A model generated the notes under the pieces. The model had not been told where the DNA came from. It worked only from the letters and a program-made list of their open reading frames with translations, and made no database searches. A stretch of 64,000 nt of DNA from Paucibacter sediminis (lineage in GTDB: Bacteria; Pseudomonadota; Gammaproteobacteria; Burkholderiales; Burkholderiaceae_C). Positions 7,791 to 17,985 of this stretch are shown piece after piece (position 1 is the first letter of the stretch; each line of letters opens with the position of its first letter). Location of the stretch: the NCBI RefSeq assembly GCF_030254645.1, contig NZ_CP116346.1, positions 3,637,001 through 3,701,000 on the forward strand. Direction: 5' to 3'. A program made the translations under genes and the position numbers.

Positions 7791-9044
7791 TCAGCCGGCG
7801 CGCTCCAGCATCGCGTGCAGCAGCACGTTGCAGCCCGCCGTGATGTGCTCGGGCTTGGCATCCTCGATCTCGTTGTGGCTGATGCCGTCCTTGCAGGGGA
7901 TGAAGATCATGCCCGCCGGCGCCAGGCGCGCCATGTAGACGGCATCGTGCCCGGCGCCCGAGACGGCCGGCATGTTCGAATAACCCAGCTTCTCGGCCGC
8001 ACGCGCCACCGCCTGCACGCAGTCCGCGTGGAAGGGCTGGGCGGGGTAATGCGAGACCAGCTCGATCTGGATGGGCAGGCCGCTTTCGGCGCTGTGCCGG
8101 GCGGCGCAGGCGCGGATGTCGGCGTCCATCGCCTCCACCAGCGCGTCGCTGGCATTGCGCAGGTCGATGCTGAACTTCACGCGGCCCGGGATGACGTTGC
8201 GGCTGTTGGGGTGCACCTGCACCATGCCGACCGTGCCACGACCATGCGGCGGATGCCGATGCGCCACCGCCACCACGTCCTGCATCAGGCGGGTGGCCAC
8301 CTGCAGCGCATCCTTGCGCAGCGCCATCGGGGTCGGGCCGGCATGGGCCTCCATGCCGGTGACGGTGCAGTCATACCATTTGATGCCCAGCACGCCGGTC
8401 ACCACGCCGATGGTGACGTCGTGATCCTCCAGCACCGGACCCTGCTCGATATGGGTCTCGAAATAGCTGCCGATCGGATGGGCGCCGGGTTCCTCGGGCC
8501 CGATATAGCCGATGCGCTCCAGCTCCGCCTTGACGCTCTTGCCCTCGGTATCGGTGGCGGCATAGGCATGCTCCAGCGTGAAGGCCTTGGCGAACACGCC
8601 CGAGCCCATCATCACCGGCACGAAGCGCGAGCCTTCCTCGTTGGTCCAGAACGCCACCTCGATCGGGGCTTCGGTTGCTATGCCATGGTCGTTGAGGGTG
8701 CGCACCACCTCCAGCCCGGCCAGCACGCCGTAATTGCCGTCGAACTTGCCGCCGGTGGGTTGGGTGTCGATATGGCTGCCGGTCACCACCGGGGGCAGGG
8801 CGTTGTTGCGCCCCGGCCGGCGCATGAAGCCGTTGCCGATCTTGTCCACCGTCACCGTCATGCCGGCCTCGCGCGCCCAGCGCAGCACCAGGTCGCGGCC
8901 CTGGCGGTCGAGTTCGGTGAGGGCGAGGCGGCAGACGCCGCCCTTGTCGGTCTTGCCGATCTGGGCCAGCTCCATCAGCGAGGCCCAGAGGCGCTCACCG
9001 TTGACGCGCAGGGTGCCGATGTCGGGGCGGGCGATGGTGTCCAT
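7791..9044 (-). CDS. N-carbamoyl-beta-alanine/amino-acid amidohydrolase (M20 type)
   Basis: The 417-residue zinc-dependent amidase hydrolyses N-carbamoyl-beta-alanine (or a related ureido acid) to the amino acid, CO2 and ammonia. This is the last step of the reductive pyrimidine pathway. The dinuclear metal site is visible in GSHIDTQPTGGKFDGNYG (near residue 85), WTNEEGSRF (near 125), ETHIEQGPVLE (near 190) and SGAGHDA (near 375). The start at 9044 has GAGGAG upstream. It is the last gene of the leftward pyrimidine operon. The 11-base gap to the dihydropyrimidinase gene supports the pathway assignment over allantoate or hydantoin use. Confidence 0.88.
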   Translation of the reverse strand: MDTIARPDIGTLRVNGERLWASLMELAQIGKTDKGGVCRLALTELDRQGRDLVLRWAREAGMTVTVDKIGNGFMRRPGRNNALPPVVTGSHIDTQPTGGKFDGNYGVLAGLEVVRTLNDHGIATEAPIEVAFWTNEEGSRFVPVMMGSGVFAKAFTLEHAYAATDTEGKSVKAELERIGYIGPEEPGAHPIGSYFETHIEQGPVLEDHDVTIGVVTGVLGIKWYDCTVTGMEAHAGPTPMALRKDALQVATRLMQDVVAVAHRHPPHGRGTVGMVQVHPNSRNVIPGRVKFSIDLRNASDALVEAMDADIRACAARHSAESGLPIQIELVSHYPAQPFHADCVQAVARAAEKLGYSNMPAVSGAGHDAVYMARLAPAGMIFIPCKDGISHNEIEDAKPEHITAGCNVLLHAMLERAG

Positions 9045-9055
9045 GTGATTGCTCC

Positions 9056-10543
<1,488 letters not shown>

Positions 10544-12019
10544 TCAGGCGCGCTTGAGCGCCAGCCCTTGTTCGTTGACCTTGCCCGCCATCGCCAGGCG
10601 ATACACCAAGGCCGCGATGCCCAGACCAATGAACCAGGCATAGGTATAGACCTGTTTGAAGATGTCCGCCACCTCGGGGAAGGCGGCCGGGAAGGCGGCG
10701 TTCAGAAAGCCCGGCACATTGGGCAGCACGCCCAGCACGAAGGCGGCCACCGCGGCCCAGTTCCAGCCGTTTGTGTAGCCGTAGGCGCCGCGCTCCTGGT
10801 AGAGCTGGGCCACGTCCAGCCGGGTCTTGCGCAGCAGGTAGTAGTCGACGATGAGGATGCCCGCCACCGGCCCCAGCAGGGCCGAGTAGCCGATCAGCCA
10901 GGTGAAGATATAGCCCTGGGTGGATTCCAGGATCTTCCAGGGCATCATCAGGATGGCCAGGCTGGCGGTGATATAGCCGCCGGTCTTGTAGCTGATGGCC
11001 TTGGGCGCCAGCGCCGAGAAGTCGTAGGCGGGGCCGACCAGATTGGCGGCCAGATTGACGCTCACCGTGTCGATCAGCAGCACGATCAGCGCGATCAGCA
11101 CCGCCGCGCCGCTCATGCGGCTGGCCAGGTCCACCGGGTCCCAGATCGCCTTGCCGTAGATCACCACCGTGGCCGAGGTCACGAATACCGCCAGCGCGGC
11201 CAGCAGGCCCATCGGCGCCGGCAGGCCGATGGCCTGGCCGACGATCTGGTCCTGCTGCGACTTGGCGAAGCGCGTGAAGTCGGGGATGTTGAGCGCCAGC
11301 GTGGCCCAGAATCCCACCATGGCGGTCAGCGAGGGCCAGAACACGGCTGAGAACTGGCCGGCCTTCTTGCCGCCTTCCACAAAGGCCGAGGGCTGCTCGA
11401 GTATGGGCCCAAAGCCGCCCGCTTTTTCATAGGCCCAGTAGAGCAGAACGAAGCAGATGAGGATCTTGACTGGCGCGGTATAGGTCTCGAGCTTGCGGAT
11501 CGCGTCGATGCCATGCACCACGTAGTAGAACTGGATCGCCCAGAAGGCCAGGAAGCAGCCGAACTGCGCCAGGTTGATGCCCAGGCCGGGCAGCTTGTCG
11601 CCCTCCAGCGGATGGCCGATCAGCACACCCGCCAGGGTGTAGATCATCATGCCGCCAAACCAGGTCTGGATGCCATACCAGCCGCAGGCCACGAGCGCGC
11701 GCAACAGGGCAGGCAGCTTGGCGCCGCTGGTGCCGAAGGAGGCGCGTGCCAGCACCGCATAGGGGATGCCGTACTTGGCACCCGCATGGCCGATCAAGAG
11801 CATGGGCACCAGCACGATCAGATTGCCGAGGAACACCGTCAGCACCGCCTGGTTCCAGCTCATGCCGGACTCGATCAGGCTGGCCGCCAGCGTGTAGGCA
11901 GGGATGCACATCACCATGCCTACCCACAGGGCCGCAAAGTGGTACCAGCGCCAGGTGCGCTGGGCGGCGCTGGTGGGTGCCAGGTCCTCGTTCCACAACT
12001 CGCTGCTGCGTTCAACCAT
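10544..12019 (-). CDS. NCS1 family nucleobase:cation symporter
   Basis: The 491-residue protein has about 12 membrane helices in the NCS1 (LeuT-like) fold. It opens with NEDLAPTSAAQRTWRWYHFA, a signature of this family, and continues with WNQAVLTVFLGNLIVLVPMLLIGHAGAKYGI. Family members import uracil, thymine, allantoin or hydantoins. Placement inside the pyrimidine degradation operon makes uracil or dihydropyrimidine uptake the likely task. The ATG at 12019 is preceded by GGAG; a longer frame upstream has no ribosome site and would overlap the preA end. Confidence 0.88.
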   Translation of the reverse strand: MVERSSELWNEDLAPTSAAQRTWRWYHFAALWVGMVMCIPAYTLAASLIESGMSWNQAVLTVFLGNLIVLVPMLLIGHAGAKYGIPYAVLARASFGTSGAKLPALLRALVACGWYGIQTWFGGMMIYTLAGVLIGHPLEGDKLPGLGINLAQFGCFLAFWAIQFYYVVHGIDAIRKLETYTAPVKILICFVLLYWAYEKAGGFGPILEQPSAFVEGGKKAGQFSAVFWPSLTAMVGFWATLALNIPDFTRFAKSQQDQIVGQAIGLPAPMGLLAALAVFVTSATVVIYGKAIWDPVDLASRMSGAAVLIALIVLLIDTVSVNLAANLVGPAYDFSALAPKAISYKTGGYITASLAILMMPWKILESTQGYIFTWLIGYSALLGPVAGILIVDYYLLRKTRLDVAQLYQERGAYGYTNGWNWAAVAAFVLGVLPNVPGFLNAAFPAAFPEVADIFKQVYTYAWFIGLGIAALVYRLAMAGKVNEQGLALKRA

Positions 12020-12101
12020 GCTGTCGACTCCGTTCTCGGGGATGTTCAGGGTGAGCAAACTCTGTGCCCAGGCGCCTGGAGGCGCCATGTGGATAACCCT
12101 G

Positions 12102-13409
12102 TCAGGTGGCTGCCCGCATCGGGTTGTTGGGATGCGAAGTCCAGTTGGCATAGCCCGCGCGTACCGGCTCGCCAGTGCGCGCGTCGATCTCGCCGGGCTT
12201 CAGCGCGCGCATCGTGATGGTGTCGGGCACCGGGCAGATCGAGACGCAGAGATTGCAGCCCACGCACTCGTCTTCCATCACTTCGAAGTAGCGCCGGCCC
12301 TCTTTATCCATCGCCGTGATGGCCTGGTGCGAGGTGTCCTCGCACACCACATGGCAACGCCCGCACTGGATGCAGCTGTCCTGGTTGATGACGGCCTTTT
12401 CCACGTGGTTGAGGTTGAGCTGGTTCCAGTTCTTCACCGAGGGCACGGCCAGCCCCATCATCGCGTCGAGATTGCGGTAGCCCTTCTCGTCCATGAAGTT
12501 GGAGAGGCCCGAGCACATGTCCTGCACGATCTTGAAGCCGTAGACCATGGCGGCGGTGCAGACCTGCACCGTGCCGCAGCCCAGCGCGATGAACTCGGCC
12601 GCATCGCGCCAGTTGCTGATGCCGCCGATACCCGAGATCGGCAGCCCGGCGGTGGCGGGGTCGCGCGCGATCTCGGCCACCATGTTCTGCGCGATCGGCT
12701 TCACGGCCGGGCCGCAATAGCCGCCGTGCGAACCCCAGCCGTCGGTGCTGGGGTTCATCAGCATGCGGTCCAGGTCCACGCCCATCACCGAGTTGATGGT
12801 GTTGATGAGCGAGACCGCATCCGCGCCGCCGGCCCTGGCCGCGCGCGCCGGCTGGCGCACGTCGGTGATGTTCGGGGTGAGCTTGACGATCACCGGCAGC
12901 TTTGTGTACTGCTTGCACCAGGCCGTGACCATCTGGATGTACTCGGGCACCTGGCCCACCGCCGAGCCCATGCCGCGCTCGCTCATGCCATGCGGGCAAC
13001 CGAAGTTGAGTTCGATGCCGTCGGCGCCGGTGTCTTCCACCAGCGGCAGGATGGCTTTCCAGCTGGCCTCGGTGCAGGGCACCATCAGCGAGACGATCAT
13101 GGCGCGGTCCGGCCAGGCGCGCTTGACGCGCCGGATCTCATCCAGATTGGTGCGCAGCGGCCGGTCGGTGATGAGCTCGATGTTGTTGAGGCCGATGACG
13201 CGCCGATCCTGACTCATCAGCGTGGCATAGCGCGGGCCACTGACGTTCACCACCGGTGGATCCTCGCCCAGGGTCTTCCAGACCACGCCGCCCCAGCCCG
13301 CCTCGAAGGCGCGCGTGACGTTGATCTCCTTGTCGGTGGGCGGGGCCGAGGCCAGCCAGAAGGGATTGGGGCTCTGGATGCCCAGGAAATTGCTGCGGAT
13401 GTCAGCCAT
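12102..13409 (-). CDS. preA: NAD-dependent dihydropyrimidine dehydrogenase, subunit PreA
   Basis: The 435-residue protein is the FMN-containing catalytic subunit that reduces uracil and thymine. The N-terminal dihydroorotate dehydrogenase-like barrel shows FGCPHGMSERGMGSAVG with the catalytic Cys near residue 135, VKLTPNITD near 170 and GIGGI near 240. The C-terminal ferredoxin domain has two [4Fe-4S] motifs, CIQCGRCHVVC (near 345) and CVGCNLCVSICP (near 385). The product works with PreT, encoded 3 bases upstream in the same operon. Confidence 0.95.
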   Translation of the reverse strand: MADIRSNFLGIQSPNPFWLASAPPTDKEINVTRAFEAGWGGVVWKTLGEDPPVVNVSGPRYATLMSQDRRVIGLNNIELITDRPLRTNLDEIRRVKRAWPDRAMIVSLMVPCTEASWKAILPLVEDTGADGIELNFGCPHGMSERGMGSAVGQVPEYIQMVTAWCKQYTKLPVIVKLTPNITDVRQPARAARAGGADAVSLINTINSVMGVDLDRMLMNPSTDGWGSHGGYCGPAVKPIAQNMVAEIARDPATAGLPISGIGGISNWRDAAEFIALGCGTVQVCTAAMVYGFKIVQDMCSGLSNFMDEKGYRNLDAMMGLAVPSVKNWNQLNLNHVEKAVINQDSCIQCGRCHVVCEDTSHQAITAMDKEGRRYFEVMEDECVGCNLCVSICPVPDTITMRALKPGEIDARTGEPVRAGYANWTSHPNNPMRAAT

Positions 13410-13412
13410 GGC

Positions 13413-14774
13413 TCAAGCCCTCAGGAATTGATCGATGGAGATCGCGGCCAGCTTGCCGTGCTCCACGGCTTCGACCGTGAGATCGCGCCCGCCCAGGCGG
13501 CAATCGCCGCCGGCCCAGACCTTGGGATGGCTGGTGCGGCCGGCCTCATCGGTCTTGACGCGGCCGTTCTGCACTTCGATGGTGGGCGAGAGCGGATCAC
13601 CAATGAGCTTCTGCCCGATGGCCTTGAGCACCATATCGGCCTGCAGTTCGAACTGTTCGCCCGTGTCCACCAGCTGGCCGTCGCGCTCGGCGGTGACGGC
13701 GAAGCGCATGCCGGTGACGCGCCCCTCGCTGCCCAGCACCTGCAGCGGCCGCGCCCAGGTGCGCAGCGCCACGCCATTGGTCTGCGCCCATTGCTGCTCA
13801 TGCGCCGAGGCCCCCATCTGCGGCTGGCCGCGGCGGTACACGATGCTGACCTCGCGCGCGCCCAGCAGCCGGCTCTGCACCGCGGCGTCCACCGCCGTCA
13901 TGCCGCCGCCGATGACGAGCACGCGCTGGCCCACCGCCACCTCGCTGGGGCGGGCCGCCTGTCGCAGTTCGGCAATGAACTCGACCGCGTCGCGCAGGCC
14001 ATGCAGGGCCGGCTCGGCCACGCCCAGCGCATTCACGCCCGCGAGGCCCAGGCCCAGGAACACCGCGTCGTACTGCAGGGTCAGGTCTTGCAGGCTGAAG
14101 TCCCGGCCCAGGGCCTGGCCGCACTGCACGCCGATGCCGCCGATGGACAGCAGCCACTCCACTTCCTTCTGTGCGAAGCCATCGGTGGTCTTGTAGCTGG
14201 CCAGGCCGTATTCGTTCAGGCCACCCAGCTTGGGCCGCGCCTCCAGCAGCGTCACCTCATGGCCGGCGCGCGCCAGGCCATGGGCGGCGGCCAGGCCGGC
14301 GGGCCCGGCGCCCACCACCGCCACGCGCTTGCCGGTGGCAGCGGCGCGGGTAAAGAGTGGTGGGTTTTGCGCAGAAACGGGTTTGGCGAAGAAGGCATCG
14401 GTGGCATAGCGCTGCAGCAGGCCGATCTCCACCGGCTTGCTCTCGTTGCCATGGCGCACGCAGCCCTGCTCGCACAGGACCTCGGTGGGGCAGACGCGGG
14501 CGCACATGCCGCCGAGCGGATTCGCGCTCAGGATCGCCTCGGCCGCGCCGCGCTCGTTGCCCTGTGCGATGCGGGCGATGAAGCTGGGAATGTCGATGCC
14601 GGTGGGGCAGGCGGTGGTGCAGGGCGCATCAAAGCAGTAGTAGCAGCGCTCGGCCTCGATGAGGGCCTGGTGGCGCGTCAGCGGCGGGTGCGCGTCGGCG
14701 AAGTTGTGCGCATATTCGGCCTCGCTGAGGCGCGCGGCCTGGATGCCATCTGCGCTGGCGGATCGCTGGTCCAT
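13413..14774 (-). CDS. preT: NAD-dependent dihydropyrimidine dehydrogenase, subunit PreT
   Basis: The 453-residue FAD/NAD flavoprotein passes electrons from NADH to PreA. The N-terminus has the glutamate-synthase-like Fe-S cysteines (CYYCFDAPCTTACPTGID near residue 44, GGMCARVCPTEVLCEQGC near 88). Dinucleotide-binding loops follow at VAVVGAGPAGLAAAHGLA (about 148) and VLVIGGGMTAVDAAVQ (about 275), and GGDCRLGG near the end. It is the first gene of the pyrimidine operon; GGGAG precedes the ATG. The promoter region toward the TetR gene holds two RutR-like palindromes. Confidence 0.93.
   Translation of the reverse strand: MDQRSASADGIQAARLSEAEYAHNFADAHPPLTRHQALIEAERCYYCFDAPCTTACPTGIDIPSFIARIAQGNERGAAEAILSANPLGGMCARVCPTEVLCEQGCVRHGNESKPVEIGLLQRYATDAFFAKPVSAQNPPLFTRAAATGKRVAVVGAGPAGLAAAHGLARAGHEVTLLEARPKLGGLNEYGLASYKTTDGFAQKEVEWLLSIGGIGVQCGQALGRDFSLQDLTLQYDAVFLGLGLAGVNALGVAEPALHGLRDAVEFIAELRQAARPSEVAVGQRVLVIGGGMTAVDAAVQSRLLGAREVSIVYRRGQPQMGASAHEQQWAQTNGVALRTWARPLQVLGSEGRVTGMRFAVTAERDGQLVDTGEQFELQADMVLKAIGQKLIGDPLSPTIEVQNGRVKTDEAGRTSHPKVWAGGDCRLGGRDLTVEAVEHGKLAAISIDQFLRA
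14078..14090 (+). repeat. copy 1 of 13-mer GGGTCAGGTCTTG
   Basis: This is one of four exact copies in the window, all in the same orientation. Here it lies inside preT on the non-coding strand, where the gene reads CAA GAC CTG ACC. See also 15338, 19728 and 38406. Confidence 0.6.
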
Positions 14775-14826
14775 GGGTTCTCCCTGGTCGTGGCGGGCCG
14801 CCAATCGCGGCAGCCATGAGGAATGA

Positions 14827-14859
14827 TTTACCAACTGGTAAAAACTAACCAGCTGGTAG
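14827..14859. promoter_or_regulatory. paired RutR-like operators in the preT/tetR divergent promoter
   Basis: TTTACCAACTGGTAAA (14827-14842) is a perfect 7-2-7 palindrome. A second site, TAACCAGCTGGTAG (14846-14859), has a perfect ACCAGCTGGT core. The dyad centres are 18 bases apart. The ACCA-N2-TGGT core matches the centre of the Escherichia coli RutR site (TTGACCA-N2-TGGTCAA). The neighbouring TetR protein is the obvious ligand-responsive binder, controlling both directions. Confidence 0.72.
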
Positions 14860-14909
14860 ATTCCCGTAGCACCACGCCGGGGCGGGCATGCACTCTGATA
14901 ATCCGCGCC

Positions 14910-15605
14910 ATGCCCAGAAACGTGCCCGCCACCTCTCCCAAGCCCGAGCTCAAGCCCATCGCCAAGAACCCGGCCGCACCGCGCGCCGCGCGTCTGCAAA
15001 AAGAGTCCCAGATCCGTGCCGAGGCCGAGCGCCAGTTTGCGCAATACGGCTTCGAAGGTGCCTCGCTCGAGAACATTGCGGCGGCCCTGGGCCTCTCGCG
15101 CCACAACCTGCTTTACTACTACCCCAGCAAGGAGGCGCTCTACCGCGTGGTGCTCGACGAGGTGCTGAAGGAGTGGCTGGAGCGCATGGCCGGCATCGTC
15201 GGCGGTACCGACCCGGAGGCCGCGCTGCGCGACTACATCGCCGCCAAACTGCGCTTCTCGCGCGAGCGCGCGGCCGGCTCGCAGGTGTTTGCGCGCGAGG
15301 TGATGGCCGGCGCGCCGCGCTTTCGCGATGCGATCGAGGGTCAGGTCTTGCCGGCGCTGAACGCGGATGTGCAGACCTTCGAGCGCTGGGCGCGCGAGGG
15401 CCGGATCAAGGTGCTGGACTACCGGCATCTGATGTTCACGGTCTGGTCCAGCACCCAGGCCTATGCCGATCTGGCGCCTCAGTTCGCGATCCTGCTCGGC
15501 AAGTCCAGGCTGGACGAGGGCGACTACGAGGCCGCCGGAACGCTGATCACGCAACTGGTGCTGGCCGGGCTGCGCCAGGGCCGGCCCGCATCGGAGGAGG
15601 CATGA
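14910..15605 (+). CDS. TetR family regulator, RutR-like, of pyrimidine catabolism
   Basis: The 231-residue protein has a TetR helix-turn-helix after a 30-residue basic, Pro/Lys-rich extension. The DNA-binding core runs ESQIRAEAERQFAQYGFEGASLENIAAALGLSRHNLLYYYPSKEALY, with residues about 32-78. The C-terminal half (EVLKEWLERM, then ADLAPQFAILLGKSRLDEGDYEAAGTLITQLVLAGL) resembles the RutR effector domain, which binds uracil and thymine in E. coli. It diverges from preT across two palindromic operators, so it probably represses the operon and itself. Its stop codon overlaps the next ATG by 4 bases, tying an ATP-grasp gene to the same transcript. Confidence 0.85.
   Translation: MPRNVPATSPKPELKPIAKNPAAPRAARLQKESQIRAEAERQFAQYGFEGASLENIAAALGLSRHNLLYYYPSKEALYRVVLDEVLKEWLERMAGIVGGTDPEAALRDYIAAKLRFSRERAAGSQVFAREVMAGAPRFRDAIEGQVLPALNADVQTFERWAREGRIKVLDYRHLMFTVWSSTQAYADLAPQFAILLGKSRLDEGDYEAAGTLITQLVLAGLRQGRPASEEA
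15338..15350 (+). repeat. copy 2 of 13-mer GGGTCAGGTCTTG
   Basis: This copy lies inside the TetR gene in frame as GGT CAG GTC TTG (Gly-Gln-Val-Leu). Those are codons this GC-rich gene set otherwise avoids in favour of GGC, GTG and CTG. Confidence 0.6.
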
Positions 15606-16807
15606 GCGTCTTGCTGCTCGGTGCCGGGCGCGGGCAGTTGGCGGCCTATCGCGCCGCCCGCGAACTGGGGTTGACCGTGGTGGGCGTGGATCCCAATCCC
15701 GCGGCACCCGGCCTGGCCATGGCGCAGCATCGCTACAGCTTTGACCTGGCTCACCAGCAGCGAGCCCTGGAGGTGGCGCAGCGCCACCGCGTGCAGGGCG
15801 TTTTCACCATGGCCGCGGATTACCCCATGCCAACCCTGGCGGCACTTTGCGCGGCCTTGGCGCTGCCAGGCCCGAGCGTGGACGCCGTCCGCAATGCCAC
15901 CCACAAAGCGCGCATGCGCGAAGCATTTGCCCGGCACGGTGTGCCCGGGCCGCGCTGCCTGCCGGCGCACAACGCCGCCGAGGCGATCGCTTGCGCACGG
16001 GAACTGGGCGGTGACGTGGTCTTGAAGCCGATGCTGAGTCAGGGCGGGCGCGGCATCAGCCGCGTCCCTGCCGGGGCCGATGTCGAGCGCCTGCGGCTTG
16101 CCTACGCGCATGCCCAGGCCCACACGCGGGCCGATGGCGTGCTGGTGGAAGACTGCGTCGATGGCCCCGAGTTCTCGGTCGAGACATTGACCTGGCAGGG
16201 GCAAAGCCGGGTCCTGGCAATCACCGACAAGCTCACGAGTGGTGCGCCACATTTCGTAGAGCTGGGCCATCAGCAGCCCAGCAGCCTCGACACGCAAGCG
16301 CAGGGGCGGCTTGCTGCCACCGCGCTGGCGGCGATCCGTGCGCTGGGCATTGACCAGGCGGCGGGCCACCATGAGATGCGCTTGGGCGCGGCCGGGCCGA
16401 TGATGATGGAAAGCGGTGCGCGCCTGGGCGGGGGCTTCATCACCAGCGATCTGGTGCCGCTGTCGACCGGCATTGATCTGGTGCGCGCGGCCCTGCAGGT
16501 CGCCATGGGACAGTCGCCTGATCTTCGCCCGCAGCGCGCCAGTTCGGCTGCCGCCGTCCGTTTCATGACGGCGGCGCCCGGACGCGTGCTGGCCATCGAG
16601 GGCCTGGCCGAGGCCCGTGGGCAGGCCGGCCTGCAATGCCTGGATCTCTACCGCCAGCCCGGCGATCTGGTGCCGCCATTGACGGACGCCGCCGCGCGTT
16701 GCGGCCATCTCATTTGCTGCGCCGCGTCGCCGGTCGAGGCCGCGGCGGCGGCCGATGCCGCACTGGCCCGCTTGCAAATCACGACCCAGGAGGGCGCACA
16801 TGATTGA
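15602..16807 (+). CDS. ATP-grasp ligase of the carbamoyl-phosphate-synthase/PurK-like class
   Basis: The 401-residue cytosolic enzyme has the three ATP-grasp parts. The N-terminal Rossmann-like preATP domain is VLLLGAGRGQLAAYRAARELGLTVVGVDPNP. The central ATP-binding region has HKARMREAFARHGVPGP and DVVLKPMLSQGGRGIS (near residue 140). The C-terminal part holds a metal/ATP motif-like MMMESGARLGGGF. These enzymes join a carboxylate to an amine or thiol through an acyl-phosphate. The substrate is not evident. It overlaps the TetR gene by 4 bases and the following amidohydrolase gene by 8 bases, so all three are one translation-coupled unit. Confidence 0.8.
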   Translation: MSVLLLGAGRGQLAAYRAARELGLTVVGVDPNPAAPGLAMAQHRYSFDLAHQQRALEVAQRHRVQGVFTMAADYPMPTLAALCAALALPGPSVDAVRNATHKARMREAFARHGVPGPRCLPAHNAAEAIACARELGGDVVLKPMLSQGGRGISRVPAGADVERLRLAYAHAQAHTRADGVLVEDCVDGPEFSVETLTWQGQSRVLAITDKLTSGAPHFVELGHQQPSSLDTQAQGRLAATALAAIRALGIDQAAGHHEMRLGAAGPMMMESGARLGGGFITSDLVPLSTGIDLVRAALQVAMGQSPDLRPQRASSAAAVRFMTAAPGRVLAIEGLAEARGQAGLQCLDLYRQPGDLVPPLTDAAARCGHLICCAASPVEAAAAADAALARLQITTQEGAHD

Positions 16808-17600
16808 TGACGAGCTGCTCGATTCGCTGGCACATCCGACCTTGTCTTCGGGCTGGCTGGGCCAGGGGCGCGATGCCAGCTTCGCCGCGCTGGCGGGTGA
16901 GCTGCAAGCCCAGCCCTATCTTGGCGCTTGCGCAATCGGACTGGCAGGCGTGGAGGGCTACAGCCATCGGGGCTTCATCGAGGCCTGCCGCGCGTATCCG
17001 GGCATGATTCCGATCGCGGGCTGCGACCCGGCGTGCGACGGCTCGCTCGAGGCGTTGCGGGCGTTGCGGGCGATGGGTTTTCGAGGCATCAAGCTGCACC
17101 CGCGCTTTTCCGGCCTGACCCGGCGCCTGGACAGCCTGGCCCCGCTGCTGCGTGCCGCCGGAGATGTCGGATTGGTGGTGTTCTTCTGCACCTACCAGCA
17201 TTGCGGGCTGGAGCAGTACCCCGACGAGGATCCCTTCTTCACAATGGTGGGTCTGCTGCGCGAGGCGCCGCAGACCAAGGTGGTGCTGGTTCATGGCGGT
17301 GACGTGTCGGTGCTGCGCTATGCGCAGCTGGTGCGACACAACCCGCGGCTGCTGCTCGACCTTTCGCTGACGCTGATGAAGTTCCAGGGCAGCTCGGTCG
17401 ATGCAGACCTTGCCTACTTGTTCCGGCACTTCGACCGCCGCATCTGCGTGGGCAGCGACTGGCCCGAATACAGCCTCGGCGAGGTGCGCGCGCGCTACGA
17501 GCATTTCGCTGCCGGCTTGGCGCCGGACAAGCGGCGCAATATCGCGCATGGCAATCTGCTCGCCTTTCTGGGCGTTGACAGGGCCTCGCTGAGTGCCTAG
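16800..17600 (+). CDS. amidohydrolase-2 family protein with altered first metal motif
   Basis: The 266-residue protein has the TIM-barrel pattern of the amidohydrolase-2 (ACMSD-like) family: GFRGIKLHPRFSG near residue 98, VLVHGGD near 165, and VGSDWPEY near 222 with the conserved Asp. The usual N-terminal D-x-H-x-H is replaced by DSLAH, so one metal-binding His is missing. It may therefore bind a single metal or use another mechanism. It is coupled by overlap to the ATP-grasp gene, suggesting sequential action on one small molecule. A role in pyrimidine metabolism is only suggested by the shared regulator transcript. Confidence 0.75.
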   Translation: MIDDELLDSLAHPTLSSGWLGQGRDASFAALAGELQAQPYLGACAIGLAGVEGYSHRGFIEACRAYPGMIPIAGCDPACDGSLEALRALRAMGFRGIKLHPRFSGLTRRLDSLAPLLRAAGDVGLVVFFCTYQHCGLEQYPDEDPFFTMVGLLREAPQTKVVLVHGGDVSVLRYAQLVRHNPRLLLDLSLTLMKFQGSSVDADLAYLFRHFDRRICVGSDWPEYSLGEVRARYEHFAAGLAPDKRRNIAHGNLLAFLGVDRASLSA

Positions 17601-17923
17601 AGCGTGGCGTTGCGCCTGAGGCTCTCCAGCCGCAGCGCGATGGCCTGTTCGAGTTCGCTCAAGCGCTGCTGCAGCGCTTGGCGTTCCAGCGGGTCCGCGC
17701 AGGCCTGCAGGCCTGCCGCCAGCGCGGCGCGCTCGCGCATGCGCTCGACCTCGGGCGGCACGAAGCCGGCGTTCTTGAGGATCTTGAAGGGCATGCGCAG
17801 GCCATCCGGTGTGGCCAGATAGCCGGCGTCCTCGTCCAGCGGCTTGCCAAAATGCTCCGCCTGGCGCAGTTCGCCGGATTTGCGCGCCTGTTCCAGGTGC
17901 CGGGCAATCTCGTCGTCTTGCAT
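17597..17923 (-). CDS. DUF1992 domain protein
   Basis: The 108-residue protein begins MQDDEIARHLEQARKSGELR and contains the DUF1992 hallmark GKPLDED near residue 26 and PFKILKNAGFVPPEVERMRE near residue 45, followed by a helical, charged tail. The domain is shared with mitochondrial DNAJC28-like proteins; its bacterial function is unknown. It overlaps the convergent amidohydrolase gene by 4 bases. It is divergent from the YbaK-like gene with a 62-base gap. Confidence 0.85.
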   Translation of the reverse strand: MQDDEIARHLEQARKSGELRQAEHFGKPLDEDAGYLATPDGLRMPFKILKNAGFVPPEVERMRERAALAAGLQACADPLERQALQQRLSELEQAIALRLESLRRNATL

Positions 17924-17985
17924 GGGCCGATTCTGCCTTGGCCCGACGCCGGCAGGGGCCGTCCAGGCCTGCCAGAATGCCGTCC

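Noticed and set aside
11904-14819. A 971-codon open frame opposite preA and preT
   Set aside because: It is antisense to two well-supported genes, is full of His/Arg/Ala/Gly runs, and has no domain or ribosome site. Such frames are common opposite GC-rich genes.
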